Part shown: positions 43,265 to 51,096 of the stretch, in pieces
Numbering within the stretch: the first letter of the stretch is position 1
How the letters are laid out: the number at the start of each line of letters is the position of its first letter
Assembly: GCA_963716235.1 (NCBI GenBank)
Contig: CAVQTE010000017.1
Location: forward strand, 1 to 64,000
From: Sva-07 sp963716235
GTDB lineage: Bacteria > Actinomycetota > Acidimicrobiia > Acidimicrobiales > Ilumatobacteraceae
Length of the DNA: 64,000 bases
Direction: 5' to 3'
Made by a program: the position numbers and the translations under genes
Notes under the pieces: generated by a model
Told to the model about the DNA's origin: nothing
Seen by the model: only the letters and a program-made list of their open reading frames with translations
Database searches by the model: none

Positions 43265-44691
43265 TCGGTGAGGTCGAATCGCAGCCAGAGCTGACGGATC
43301 GAACCGAGTCCGATCGGGGCGAGCGCCTCACCGTCGAGATCCTTCGGCATCCGATCCATGTCGATCCGGACGTTGCGGAACACCTCGCTGAGCACCTGCG
43401 CACCGATGACGGTCTCCTGTTCGGAGATCCACGCGCCGGGGCACAGGTGTGGCCCGACGCCGAATGCCATGTGGCTGCTGCGCCCCTCCTTGTCGTGGCC
43501 CGACCGCAGGATCTTGTCGCTGTAGAGGTCGGCTCGGTTGATGTCGAACCGCTCGGGCTCGCTGAAGATGCTGTCGTCGTGGTTCGCCGACACATCGACC
43601 ATGTGGACGAGCGAGCCGGCCGGGATCACGACGCCGTGCATCTCGACGTCGAACGTGTTGTGTCGTGGCTGGCCGCCGATGGAGGTGGAGTGTCGGAGCA
43701 TCTCGTGGAAGGCGGCGTTCCAGAGGTCGGGGTCCTCGATGACCGCGGCGTATTGCTCTGGATGCTGCAGGAGGAGGTACCAGAGGTTCATGATCGCGCC
43801 GCGGGTCGTCTCTCCACCGCCGCCGACGACGAGGGCCACGAACGACGTGATCTCCTCGGTCGACATGACGTCGCCGTCGATCTCGGCGTGGCAGAGTTCG
43901 GAGACGATGTCCATGCAGATCTGCTGACCGGCCTCGTCGTAGAGGTACGTCGGAGCGGTCCGCCGTTGTTCGACCAGCGATCCCACGTAGTGCTCGAGGT
44001 CCTCACGGGCGACGAGACCGTCGTGGTGGGTGTCGCTACCCCCGAGCCCTGACATCATCGCGTCGTACCACCAGGTGAACTGCTGACGGGCGTCCTGGGG
44101 GATGCCGAGCACCTGGGCGACCACGCTGATCGGGAACTCATTGGCGAAACACCGGCCGAGCTCGATGACCACGGTGCCGTCGTCGAACTCGACGCCCTTC
44201 GGGTTGCCGGGCAGCCACCACTGCTCGATCAGCTCCTGGGCGAGTTGGCGAAGTGCCGGTAGTCGCTTGGTCAGCGCGGCACCCACGAGGTGGCGGCCGT
44301 AGATGTTGCGGCGGCGGCGGTGTTCGATGCCGCTGAGCTCGAGCTGGGTGTTGCCGAGCACCCCCGAGGACGACCCCTTGGGAATCGTGTTGAACCCGAC
44401 CTCGTCGAAGTAGCAGGCCGCGATGTCGCGGTAGCGGGTCACGTAGTAGCAGTTGTGCAGGCGATCGTGGAAGACCGGATAGTGATCACGCAGGATCCGG
44501 TAGTACGGATACGGGTTGCGGCGGAACTCGCTGCTGTCGAAGATCCGCGGGTCGAACAGCGGGGTGCCGTCGTCGGCGTGTCCCATGTCGACGGCCTGAC
44601 CGATCGGCATGTGGTCGAACTTCGCGCGGGCGCCGTCGGTCGCGTCGAGATCGATCGTCGCCGTGCGGGCAGCATCGAACGGGTTGGTCAC
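43261..44691 (-). CDS. Cytochrome P450
   Basis: Canonical soluble P450 of 476 aa. C-helix GIEHRRRRNI, I-helix VGGGGETTRGA, E-x-x-R in EMLRHSTS, and heme loop FGVGPHLCPGAW with the thiolate Cys. An N-terminal extension of about 45 residues (MTNPFDAAR to DGTPLFDP) precedes the core. Middle gene of three; GTG start overlaps the upstream P450 stop by 4 nt. Needs ferredoxin and reductase partners, which are not in the window. Substrate unknown; hydroxylation of an isoprenoid or steroid-like compound is a guess from context. Confidence 0.93.
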   Translation of the reverse strand: MTNPFDAARTATIDLDATDGARAKFDHMPIGQAVDMGHADDGTPLFDPRIFDSSEFRRNPYPYYRILRDHYPVFHDRLHNCYYVTRYRDIAACYFDEVGFNTIPKGSSSGVLGNTQLELSGIEHRRRRNIYGRHLVGAALTKRLPALRQLAQELIEQWWLPGNPKGVEFDDGTVVIELGRCFANEFPISVVAQVLGIPQDARQQFTWWYDAMMSGLGGSDTHHDGLVAREDLEHYVGSLVEQRRTAPTYLYDEAGQQICMDIVSELCHAEIDGDVMSTEEITSFVALVVGGGGETTRGAIMNLWYLLLQHPEQYAAVIEDPDLWNAAFHEMLRHSTSIGGQPRHNTFDVEMHGVVIPAGSLVHMVDVSANHDDSIFSEPERFDINRADLYSDKILRSGHDKEGRSSHMAFGVGPHLCPGAWISEQETVIGAQVLSEVFRNVRIDMDRMPKDLDGEALAPIGLGSIRQLWLRFDLTE

Positions 44692-45977
44692 GTCGTTGCC
44701 TCGTCTTCGGGACGGAACCCGATCCTGAGTTCCTTCAGCGCCCGTAGGAAGTAGTTCGGGGCGATCGTCAGGTCGGTGTCGGGGAGGAACCACATCTCGT
44801 CGATGCGCCGGGCCAACGCCTCGAAACCGAAGAACAGCTCCCGGCGCGCGAGTGGCGCCCCCATGCAGAAATGGGTGCCGAACCCGAAGGTGACGTGCTT
44901 CTTGGCGTCGGCACGATCGAGGTCGAACCGGGCTGGCTGTTCGAAGACACGCTCGTCGCGGTTGGCGGCCGCATAACCGATCAGCACGCTCGAGCCGGCC
45001 GGGATCGTCACGCCGTGCAGTTCGACGTCGACGGCAGCAGTCCGAGTGAGACGCTGGACCGGTGATTCCAGCCGCAGCACTTCTTCGACCAGCGCCGGCA
45101 GGTACGTGTCGGGATCGCTCTTCAGCCGATCCCACTGATCGGGGTGTTCGATGAGCAGCCGAACGCCGCCCGACAGCGCGTTCGTGGTGGTCTCCGAACC
45201 GCCGACGAACGTATCGGCCATCATCTCGGCGTGCAGCTCCTCGTCGGTGAGGCAGCGCCCCCACTCCGGGATCGGGGTATTGACGAGGTCGGAGAGCAAC
45301 GTGTCGTCGGGCTCGACGCGGAGCCGCTCGAAGATCGGTTGGAAGTAGTGCTGGGCCTCGATCTCCATCTCCGTCGACCAGACGACCTCCTCCGGCGTCT
45401 GCATCAGGCCGAGCCGTTGCACCCAGGCGTCGGTCCATGCCTTGATCCGCCAGATGTCGTCGGGGTTGGCGCCCATCTGAACGCCGATGATGACCAGCGG
45501 CAGCGGCACGGCGAACTGGCTCACCCAGTCGCACATACCGTCCTCGATGAACGCGTCGATGAGCTCGTCGGCGAGTGTGCTGATCTTCGGTTCGAGCTCC
45601 GCAATGCGCTTCGGGCGGAACGCGTGGTTGAACAGGTTGCGCATCTCACGGTGATTGGGGTCGTCGCGCCCTGCGAGTGTCGGCGCCGGCACCCACCCCT
45701 TCTCCTCGTAGAGCGCGAGGATCTTGGGCGAGATGGTACGAGCGCGCTTGTTGGCCGAACGCGAGTTGACGAAACGCTCGGCGTCCATGAGCACCGCGCG
45801 GACGTCGTCGTAGCGGGTGACGACATAGGCCTGCAGGCGCTCGTCGAACCAGACCGGTGCCTCGTCGCGCATCGTGCGGTAGGCGCCGTACGGGCAGTCG
45901 TTGATCTGCGGGTCGAAGAAGTTCACGTCGGCGAGCGCGATCGGTTCGTCGATTGCCAGCTCGTCTGCCTCCGACAT
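44688..45977 (-). CDS. Cytochrome P450
   Basis: Canonical P450 of 429 aa. C-helix DDPNHREMRNLF, I-helix FVGGSETTTNA, E-x-x-R in EEVLRLESPVQ, and heme loop FGFGTHFCMGAPLARRE with the thiolate Cys. ATG gives MSEADELAIDEP; a GAGGGGGG ribosome site precedes it. First gene of the P450 operon. Just upstream is a 17-bp palindrome likely to be an operator. Confidence 0.94.
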   Translation of the reverse strand: MSEADELAIDEPIALADVNFFDPQINDCPYGAYRTMRDEAPVWFDERLQAYVVTRYDDVRAVLMDAERFVNSRSANKRARTISPKILALYEEKGWVPAPTLAGRDDPNHREMRNLFNHAFRPKRIAELEPKISTLADELIDAFIEDGMCDWVSQFAVPLPLVIIGVQMGANPDDIWRIKAWTDAWVQRLGLMQTPEEVVWSTEMEIEAQHYFQPIFERLRVEPDDTLLSDLVNTPIPEWGRCLTDEELHAEMMADTFVGGSETTTNALSGGVRLLIEHPDQWDRLKSDPDTYLPALVEEVLRLESPVQRLTRTAAVDVELHGVTIPAGSSVLIGYAAANRDERVFEQPARFDLDRADAKKHVTFGFGTHFCMGAPLARRELFFGFEALARRIDEMWFLPDTDLTIAPNYFLRALKELRIGFRPEDEATT

Positions 45978-45997
45978 CGTGCCCCCTCGTGTAACAC

Positions 45998-46014
45998 CTG
46001 GTGTCAGACACCAG
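45998..46014. promoter_or_regulatory. Palindromic operator candidate upstream of the P450 operon
   Basis: CTGGTGT-CAG-ACACCAG, 7-bp arms with a 3-nt centre, 20 nt upstream of the first P450 start; CGTGT/ACACG give a second outer pairing. It could bind a TetR- or GntR-type repressor, or act as a hairpin after the upstream gene. Its core GGTGTCAGACACC matches the GGGGTCAGACCCC element seen elsewhere, with a compensating base pair change. Confidence 0.5.
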
Positions 46015-46051
46015 TAGTAACACGGAGGCGATCTGATCTCGGCGTCGGACG

Positions 46052-47104
46052 TCAGCGACGCCAGGCGCTCCCGCGGCCGGCAATCAGCGGCAGGTCGAGG
46101 AACGTCTTCACACCCGGGCCTGCAGCCACCACGTACGGGATGGCATTGATCGCGTGTGCTGCAGTCGACCCGAGGACGTCGCGATTCCACGAGTGCGGGA
46201 GCGTCAGCTGCATCTCGGGCTCGCCGGTGATCCGGATCGACCAGTCACCCTGCGGCCAGTCGGGTGCTGCGTGACGATGCATTCGCCACACGGTCTCCTG
46301 ATGGACCAGGGCGCGCCCACCCGCCAGTGCTCGCCATTGCCAACGCTGCCCGGCGACCGTCCCCGCGTCGACGGTGCCGGCCGCGGTGTCGAGCTCGGCG
46401 GTGGCGACCCACGTCTCCATCTCCGAGGACACCTCGTCGATCTCGGCATCGATCCCGTCGGCCACCATCTGGACGGCCTCGGTGAAGAGCCCGTCGAGCC
46501 AGGTGCGATGGCGCTCCGATCGCAACGTGAACTCCTCGGGCGTGCGGCCGAAGTTCATCATCTCGAACATGATCTCGGGCGATGGGTAGTACTGGAAGTT
46601 GCTGATCTCCTGCACGGCGATCTGATCGATGCGCAGCGAGAGACCCGACATGAGCAGTGGGAGGAGATCGCCGAACCATCCCGGGTTGGCGCCCGTTCCA
46701 TGGAACGCGACCCCACCCGCGCCGCAGGCGCTCGACAGTCGGTGCATGACGTCGTCGCCGTAGACCTTCGGGTACATGTAGCCGACGGTCGTGATGACGT
46801 GCTTGCGACTGGCGAGCAGTCGGCAGAAGTCGTCGAGGTCGGCCCCCGGGTCATCGCCGTACACGAGCGACGGCAGCGGCATGTGGAGCACCACATCGGC
46901 CTCGAGCGCCAGAATCTCCTCGACGTCATCGGTGGCCGTCACGCCCAGATCGGCGATACCGGCAAGCTGCCCGATGTCGCGCCCGACCTTGTCCGGGTTG
47001 TTGACGAGCAATCCGACGATCTCCATGTCGGGGCGTCCGGCGACGGCCGCGATCGACGCGCGCCCGACGTTCCCGCTCCCCCATTGCACGACCCTGATCG
47101 TCAT
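46052..47104 (-). CDS. Dihydrodipicolinate-reductase-like NAD(P)-binding protein
   Basis: A 350-aa Rossmann protein: MTIRVVQWGSGNVGRASIAAV at the N-terminus, then DapB-like strands and HGTGANPGWFGDLLPL in the middle. Resembles actinobacterial proteins annotated as dihydrodipicolinate reductase or 2,4-diaminopentanoate dehydrogenase-like; not lysine DapB by length and motif. It precedes the P450 operon on the same strand by 74 nt, so co-regulation is possible. Substrate unknown. Confidence 0.8.
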   Translation of the reverse strand: MTIRVVQWGSGNVGRASIAAVAGRPDMEIVGLLVNNPDKVGRDIGQLAGIADLGVTATDDVEEILALEADVVLHMPLPSLVYGDDPGADLDDFCRLLASRKHVITTVGYMYPKVYGDDVMHRLSSACGAGGVAFHGTGANPGWFGDLLPLLMSGLSLRIDQIAVQEISNFQYYPSPEIMFEMMNFGRTPEEFTLRSERHRTWLDGLFTEAVQMVADGIDAEIDEVSSEMETWVATAELDTAAGTVDAGTVAGQRWQWRALAGGRALVHQETVWRMHRHAAPDWPQGDWSIRITGEPEMQLTLPHSWNRDVLGSTAAHAINAIPYVVAAGPGVKTFLDLPLIAGRGSAWRR

Positions 47105-47160
47105 ACGGACACCGTAGGCGACCGACGTATCGGCTCGAACCAGCCGACCTCGACGACTCC

Positions 47161-47219
47161 TGCACGATCAGTGCGCGATCCGTGCCGGTTTGCGGGACCC
47201 TGGACGCACTGATCCTGCA
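47161..47219. repeat. 15-bp imperfect inverted repeat with a 29-nt spacer
   Basis: TGCACGATCAGTGCG (47161-47175) pairs with CGCACTGATCCTGCA (47205-47219) with one mismatch; the inner 10 bp are perfect. It lies in the 148-bp gap between the DapB-like gene start and tRNA-Gly. It could fold as a long hairpin in the read-through tRNA transcript, or be a protein site. Nothing else is recognised in this gap. Confidence 0.5.
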
Positions 47220-47226
47220 TAACGCA

Positions 47227-47253
47227 AGAAACCCCTGCACTGCAGGGGTTTCT
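47227..47253 (-). terminator. Hairpin terminator after tRNA-Gly
   Basis: AGAAACCCCTGCA and TGCAGGGGTTTCT are separated by one base, giving a 10-11 bp stem with a small loop directly after the tRNA. Downstream on the minus strand the stem runs into TTTCTTGCGTT, a modest T-rich tail. Confidence 0.75.
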
Positions 47254-47328
47254 GGAGCGGACGACCGGGATCGAACCGGCGACCTCAACCTTGGCAAGGT
47301 TGCGCTCTACCAACTGAGCCACGTCCGC
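47253..47328 (-). tRNA. tRNA-Gly(GCC)
   Basis: Acceptor GCGGACG/CGTCCGC, anticodon stem CAACC/GGTTG with loop TTGCCAA giving anticodon GCC, T loop TTCGATC, discriminator T and an encoded CCA. 76 nt including CCA. All arms pair by eye. Confidence 0.97.
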
Positions 47329-47339
47329 GAGGAACGCAC

Positions 47340-47370
47340 AATGTAGCAGTCGTGACCCCGGATCGGACAA
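47340..47370 (-). promoter_or_regulatory. Candidate promoter of tRNA-Gly
   Basis: On the minus strand TTGTCC (47365-47370) and TACATT (47340-47345) are spaced by 19 nt. The -10 lies 12 nt before the tRNA 5' end, a normal distance. The spacer is long, so the -35 assignment is tentative. Confidence 0.4.
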
Positions 47371-47391
47371 CGAGATCCATGGCAGATCTGA

Positions 47392-47616
47392 TCAGCGCTG
47401 TTCGGGCGGTCGCAGATCGATCCGTAGCGTCAGCACGCCGTCGTCGAGGCTGACCTCGGCATCGCCGAGCATCGCGAAATCCTGGAAGTCGAGCTTCGAC
47501 TGTTCGATGAAGTGGCGCCGCCCCTCCCCCTCGACGGGCGGCATCGGACGCTTCTTCACCGCTGCCGCGCGCTCTTTGAACCGTTGGACCATCTCGTCGG
47601 GATCGAAGGTTGCCAC
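47392..47616 (-). CDS. Conserved small actinobacterial protein
   Basis: A 74-aa protein starting at GTG (VATFDPDEMVQRFKERA). RPMPPVEGEGRRHFIEQ and LDFQDFAMLGDAEVSLDDG give it a well-formed helix then beta-hairpin look, ending LTLRIDLRPPEQR. Similar short proteins occur in other actinobacteria, from memory; function unknown. It follows the membrane protein gene by 10 nt, so the two are co-transcribed. Confidence 0.6.
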   Translation of the reverse strand: MATFDPDEMVQRFKERAAAVKKRPMPPVEGEGRRHFIEQSKLDFQDFAMLGDAEVSLDDGVLTLRIDLRPPEQR

Positions 47617-47626
47617 GTCGACGACC

Positions 47627-48211
47627 TTAGGCGACGCCGTCCGGCGAACCCTCGACAACTTCTGGCGAACCCTCGACGACGATTGACGACCCCTCGGCTT
47701 CATCTGGCGAACCCTCGATCATGTCGAGCAGATCCGGGCGATCGATCCCCTTCGGTGTCGGTGTCCTCGACTCCGGTGTCGGGGGAGCGAGATCGCTCAT
47801 CGAGGGTCCGACGGACTGCGTCGAGGGTTCGAGATCGCTCATCGAGGCGACGGGGCGCTCGGCCAACTCGAACTCGGCATCGAGGTTCGGCGGTGACGGC
47901 TCGTGGCGCAGCGGCTCGGCACCCGCGGGACGTACCTCATCGAGCACACGGCGCTGCGTCGCAGGGTCACGCTGACGGCGCCACTCCTTGTCGCCCATGC
48001 GCTCGAGCGGCGCGAGGACGGGCGGGTCGTACCTCGTCTGACGAAACAGCCAGATTCCCAACAGGACGAAGAGGACACCGATCGCAACGAGGCCGGCCAC
48101 CATCGCGTAGACCAGCCGCGTCGAACCTGGGTCACCCGCACCCAGCAACAACGGTGCTGCGATCACCGAACCGCGCACGGCGTTCGACAACGGAGTGGTG
48201 AGTTCTCGCAC
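47627..48211 (-). CDS. Single-pass membrane protein with a heptad repeat tail
   Basis: A 194-aa protein with one helix (LVYAMVAGLVAIGVLFVLLG) followed by a charged, disordered cytoplasmic tail. ASMSDLEP and PSMSDLAP repeat once, and the C-terminus is four heptads EGSPDEA, EGSSIVV, EGSPEVV, EGSPDGV. GTG start (VRELTTPLSNAV) leaves a 50-nt gap after the glycosylase; a longer frame to 48286 overlaps that gene. Function unknown; the repeats look recently expanded. Confidence 0.6.
   Translation of the reverse strand: MRELTTPLSNAVRGSVIAAPLLLGAGDPGSTRLVYAMVAGLVAIGVLFVLLGIWLFRQTRYDPPVLAPLERMGDKEWRRQRDPATQRRVLDEVRPAGAEPLRHEPSPPNLDAEFELAERPVASMSDLEPSTQSVGPSMSDLAPPTPESRTPTPKGIDRPDLLDMIEGSPDEAEGSSIVVEGSPEVVEGSPDGVA
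47633..47716. repeat. 21-bp tandem repeat, four units
   Basis: Four in-frame 21-bp units encode the heptads at the C-terminus of the membrane protein; unit 2 (47675-47695) is the most diverged. Core CGAACCCTCGA is shared by three of the four. Confidence 0.8.
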
Positions 48212-48261
48212 GGAACCGAGATTGTGCCAGTTTCGAACACGGTTGTGTCGGATCACGTACG

Positions 48262-49029
48262 TCACCTCTGGTGCATCGGGCACCACACGGCAGTACGACC
48301 ACCGATGGTGTCTCGCCGCAACGGGCCGCCGTCGCGGTCACATGGCGGACATTGGGCGCGCACCGCCGGCGACAGGGTGCCACGGTGACTTCCGCCTCGC
48401 CGCAGCATGATCGGCAGGCGGCGACGAATCGCGTGTGCCAATCGGTCGATCTCGCCATCGTCGAGACCGTCCGCCGGGCGCCGTGGGTCGATCCCCGCCC
48501 ACCAGAGCACCTCGTCGGCGCACAGGTTCCCGAGCCCGGCGATGGCAGTCTGGTCGAGGAGCACTGTCTTGATCGCCGGTCTGCGCCCGGCAAGTGCCTG
48601 GCGCAGTCGCGCAGCAGTGACCGACGTGAAGTCGACACCGAGTGCCGAGACGTCGGGATCGAGACTGAGACGGCCGAGCCGGCGCGGGTCGTTGAATCTG
48701 ATCGCCGGAACGTCGCCGCCGGTGGACACCCGCAGCCGATCCCAATCGGGGTCGTCGCGATCCGAGGCGTACTGCAGTCGGGCGATCGGAGCGACACCGT
48801 CGATGACCACCCGGCCGGTCATCCCGAAGTGCAGGCCGATCGTCGGGCCATCGGTGTCGACCAGCACGATCTTGCCGGCACGCCTGACCCCGGCGATCGT
48901 GGCGCCGATGACCACGTCGGCGAACCCAGGCACGGCGACACGCTCGTCGACCCACGCCTGCTCGATGGTTCGACCGACGGTGACCTCGATCGCCGATCGC
49001 CAGATCTCCGCTTCGAGCCCCTCCGGCAC
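48262..49029 (-). CDS. Formamidopyrimidine-DNA glycosylase/Nei-family repair enzyme
   Basis: Base-excision glycosylase of 255 aa. N-terminal Pro2-Glu3 (catalytic amine and acid) in PEGLEAEIW, GLHFGMTGR, the H2TH region LDQTAIAGLGNLCADE, and a zinc finger at the C-terminus. The finger reads CPPC ... WCPMHQ, so the fourth ligand is His or is lost, where Cys is usual. Nei2-like rather than MutM by the MPEG start. GTG start; divides oxidised bases from DNA. Confidence 0.88.
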   Translation of the reverse strand: MPEGLEAEIWRSAIEVTVGRTIEQAWVDERVAVPGFADVVIGATIAGVRRAGKIVLVDTDGPTIGLHFGMTGRVVIDGVAPIARLQYASDRDDPDWDRLRVSTGGDVPAIRFNDPRRLGRLSLDPDVSALGVDFTSVTAARLRQALAGRRPAIKTVLLDQTAIAGLGNLCADEVLWWAGIDPRRPADGLDDGEIDRLAHAIRRRLPIMLRRGGSHRGTLSPAVRAQCPPCDRDGGPLRRDTIGGRTAVWCPMHQR

Positions 49030-49050
49030 CGCTGCGACTCCTGGTGTCTC

Positions 49051-50235
49051 TCAGCTGTCGGACTTGGCGACGGAGGCGATGAACCGTTCGATCGGCTCAT
49101 CGAGCTGATCGCTGTTGATCAGGAACGCGTCGTGGCCGTGCGGCGAGTCGATCTCGACGTACTCGCTCGGCACACCGTTGGCGAGCAAAGTGTGATGAAT
49201 CTGTTGCTGCTGATACGCCGGATAGAGCATGTCGCTCCAGATCCCGACCGCCATGGTCGGCGCCGTCACCCGCAGCATCGCCCGATCCAGCGATCCGCGC
49301 CCGCGAGCCACATCGTGGAGGTCCATGGCCTTGCCGATGGCCAGATAGCTGTTCGTGTCGAACCGGCGCGCCAGTTTCTGGCCGTGGTACTCGAGATAGC
49401 GCTCGACCTCGAACCGCTGCCACATCCCGAGCGTGTCGCCGACGGCGGCCTTGTCGGCGAGTTCGCGACCGAACCGGTCGGTGAAGACGTTGTCGCTGCG
49501 GAATGTCACCTGCGCAACCATGCGCGCGATCTCGAGTCCCTCGGCCGGGCCGTCGCCGGGTTCGGCGTCGTAGTAGTCACCGCTGCGCCACTTGGGGTCG
49601 AGGCGGATCGCCCGTCGACCGATGGCACCCCACGCGATCTGCTGAGCGGTTGCTTGCATGCAGGTGGCGATCGCCACGAGCGACCTGACCCGACGGGGAT
49701 ACATCACGGCCCATTCGAGCGCCTGCATGCCGCCCATGGAGCCGCCGACCACCGCCAGCCAGCGTGGCACACCCAAGTGCTCCATGAGCCGGGCCTGTGA
49801 GCGGACCATGTCGCGGATGGTGACGACCGGGAACCTCGATCCGTACGGGCGTCCGTCGATGGGGTGAGGCGATGCCGGGCCGGTCGAGCCCTGGCATCCA
49901 CCCAACACGTTGGCGCACACGACGAAGTACCGGTCGGTGTCGATCGGCTTGCCCGGCCCGACCGTCTCGTCCCACCATCCAGCCGTGGGGTGACCTCGAC
50001 CGGCGGGACCGGCGGCATGGCTGTCGCCCGTCCAGGCGTGACACAGCAAGATCGCATTGGCACCATCGGCGTCGAGTTGACCCCACGTCTCGTAGGCAAC
50101 GGTCACGTCCGACAGTGCAACACCGCAGTCGAGCGCAAACCGGCGGTCGGTCGCGAAGGTGAAGAACCGGCGATGCCCTGGCTCGTCGCCGGGCCTCCAG
50201 GCGCCGGTCACGGGAAGAGGGCGGGCGGTACTCAC
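49051..50235 (-). CDS. metX: Homoserine O-acetyltransferase
   Basis: Alpha/beta-hydrolase-fold acyltransferase of 394 aa that acetylates homoserine for methionine synthesis. Seen: LLCHAWTGDSHAAG, CANVLGGCQGSTGP, nucleophile elbow VGGSMGGMQALEW, DMLYPAYQQQ acid region and DSPHGHDAFL with the catalytic His. Start GTG overlaps the DUF4262 stop by 4 nt. metY, the usual partner, is not adjacent. Confidence 0.94.
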   Translation of the reverse strand: MSTARPLPVTGAWRPGDEPGHRRFFTFATDRRFALDCGVALSDVTVAYETWGQLDADGANAILLCHAWTGDSHAAGPAGRGHPTAGWWDETVGPGKPIDTDRYFVVCANVLGGCQGSTGPASPHPIDGRPYGSRFPVVTIRDMVRSQARLMEHLGVPRWLAVVGGSMGGMQALEWAVMYPRRVRSLVAIATCMQATAQQIAWGAIGRRAIRLDPKWRSGDYYDAEPGDGPAEGLEIARMVAQVTFRSDNVFTDRFGRELADKAAVGDTLGMWQRFEVERYLEYHGQKLARRFDTNSYLAIGKAMDLHDVARGRGSLDRAMLRVTAPTMAVGIWSDMLYPAYQQQQIHHTLLANGVPSEYVEIDSPHGHDAFLINSDQLDEPIERFIASVAKSDS

Positions 50236-50720
50236 GGAAATGACACGGTACCGATGACCGGCTGGGCGAAGGTCATGCGTTGTTCGAATCCGGCTTCGTA
50301 CGGCATGAACCCGTTGCGGTCAGGATAGAGCAGCTGCACGATCTCGAACGGAGCGCCTCGGTACCAGGCCGCTGCGGTCGAGAACCACGGCCCCCACCGG
50401 ACCAGGTCGATGGGCGCGAACATGCAGCGCAGATCGTTGTCGAGCAACCCAACGAGTTCGACACCGAGCGGAATCTCGGTGCCGCCACGACACGCATCGG
50501 CGACGAGCGTGACGAGACCGTTGGCAGCAACCGGAGTCAGCCCGAACACGGCGACGTCGGGAAAGCCGACCGCTGCGGGCATCCCGATCGAATAGGCGTA
50601 GCCGGGTGTGGGTGGTTCGGCCTCGACGTCGGCGGCGATCGGCTCCAGCGCCCATCCGGTCGTTGCGATCATCCATTCGATCTTCTCGGCGTGCGGGATG
50701 TGAAAGTCCGGCAACTCCAT
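50232..50720 (-). CDS. DUF4262 protein
   Basis: A 162-aa protein with the DUF4262 pattern: PGYAYSIGMPAAVGFPDVAVFGL near residues 38-60, then a compact alpha/beta part. Function of the family is unknown. It is translationally coupled to metX. An upstream palindrome at 50739-50751 separates it from the cNMP-binding gene. Confidence 0.78.
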   Translation of the reverse strand: MELPDFHIPHAEKIEWMIATTGWALEPIAADVEAEPPTPGYAYSIGMPAAVGFPDVAVFGLTPVAANGLVTLVADACRGGTEIPLGVELVGLLDNDLRCMFAPIDLVRWGPWFSTAAAWYRGAPFEIVQLLYPDRNGFMPYEAGFEQRMTFAQPVIGTVSFP

Positions 50721-50730
50721 TGCACCAGTC

Positions 50731-50757
50731 TTGCATCTGGGGTCAGACCCCTGTTGC
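50731..50757. terminator. Palindromic hairpin between the cNMP-binding and DUF4262 genes
   Basis: GGGG-TCAGA-CCCC (50739-50751) with an outer TGCA/TGCA pairing across 3-nt internal loops. Same 13-mer core as at 2457-2469, in the opposite orientation. It could end the upstream transcript or be a protein site; no T-run is present. Confidence 0.4.
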
Positions 50758-50779
50758 AGGACCCCGAACGTACGGGGAA

Positions 50780-51076
50780 TCAGCTTCCGACGCTGAGCCG
50801 GCGGATCAGGTGCGACATCGAGCGCATCACGTCGAGCGCGAACGTCGGTGTCTCGTGGACGAGGTACAGGAAGTCACGTTGGTCGATGACCGCGATCTCC
50901 GACGCTTCGATCGCCACCGCAGTGAGTGTGCGGGGTTCGGCGTCGATGATGGCGAGCTCACCGAACGTTCCGTCGGGTCCGATCCGTTGGAGTGGCTGGT
51001 CGCCGCGACGCAACTCGACCAGTCCGGAGATCACACCGAACATCTCGTTACCCTCGTCGCCGGCTCTGAAGAGCAC
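50780..51076 (-). CDS. Cyclic nucleotide-binding domain protein, short
   Basis: A 98-aa protein if started at GTG (VLFRAGDEGNEMFGV). It contains the core cNMP fold: GDEGNEMFGVISGLVELRR, phosphate-binding cassette-like GTFGELAIIDAEPRT and a C-terminal helix. The frame stays open upstream inside the kinase gene, but that part is Arg/Pro-rich and looks like antisense shadow. The first strand of the domain would be missing or begun at a rare codon, so the true start is uncertain. The helix-turn-helix of CRP is absent. Confidence 0.6.
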   Translation of the reverse strand: MLFRAGDEGNEMFGVISGLVELRRGDQPLQRIGPDGTFGELAIIDAEPRTLTAVAIEASEIAVIDQRDFLYLVHETPTFALDVMRSMSHLIRRLSVGS

Positions 51077-51096
51077 GTCGCCGGCGGCCAGCGCGG

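Noticed and set aside
33515..47328. Genomic island bounded by tRNA-Cys and tRNA-Gly
   Set aside because: No integrase, no direct repeat of a tRNA end, no base-composition shift by eye. The contents look chromosomal.
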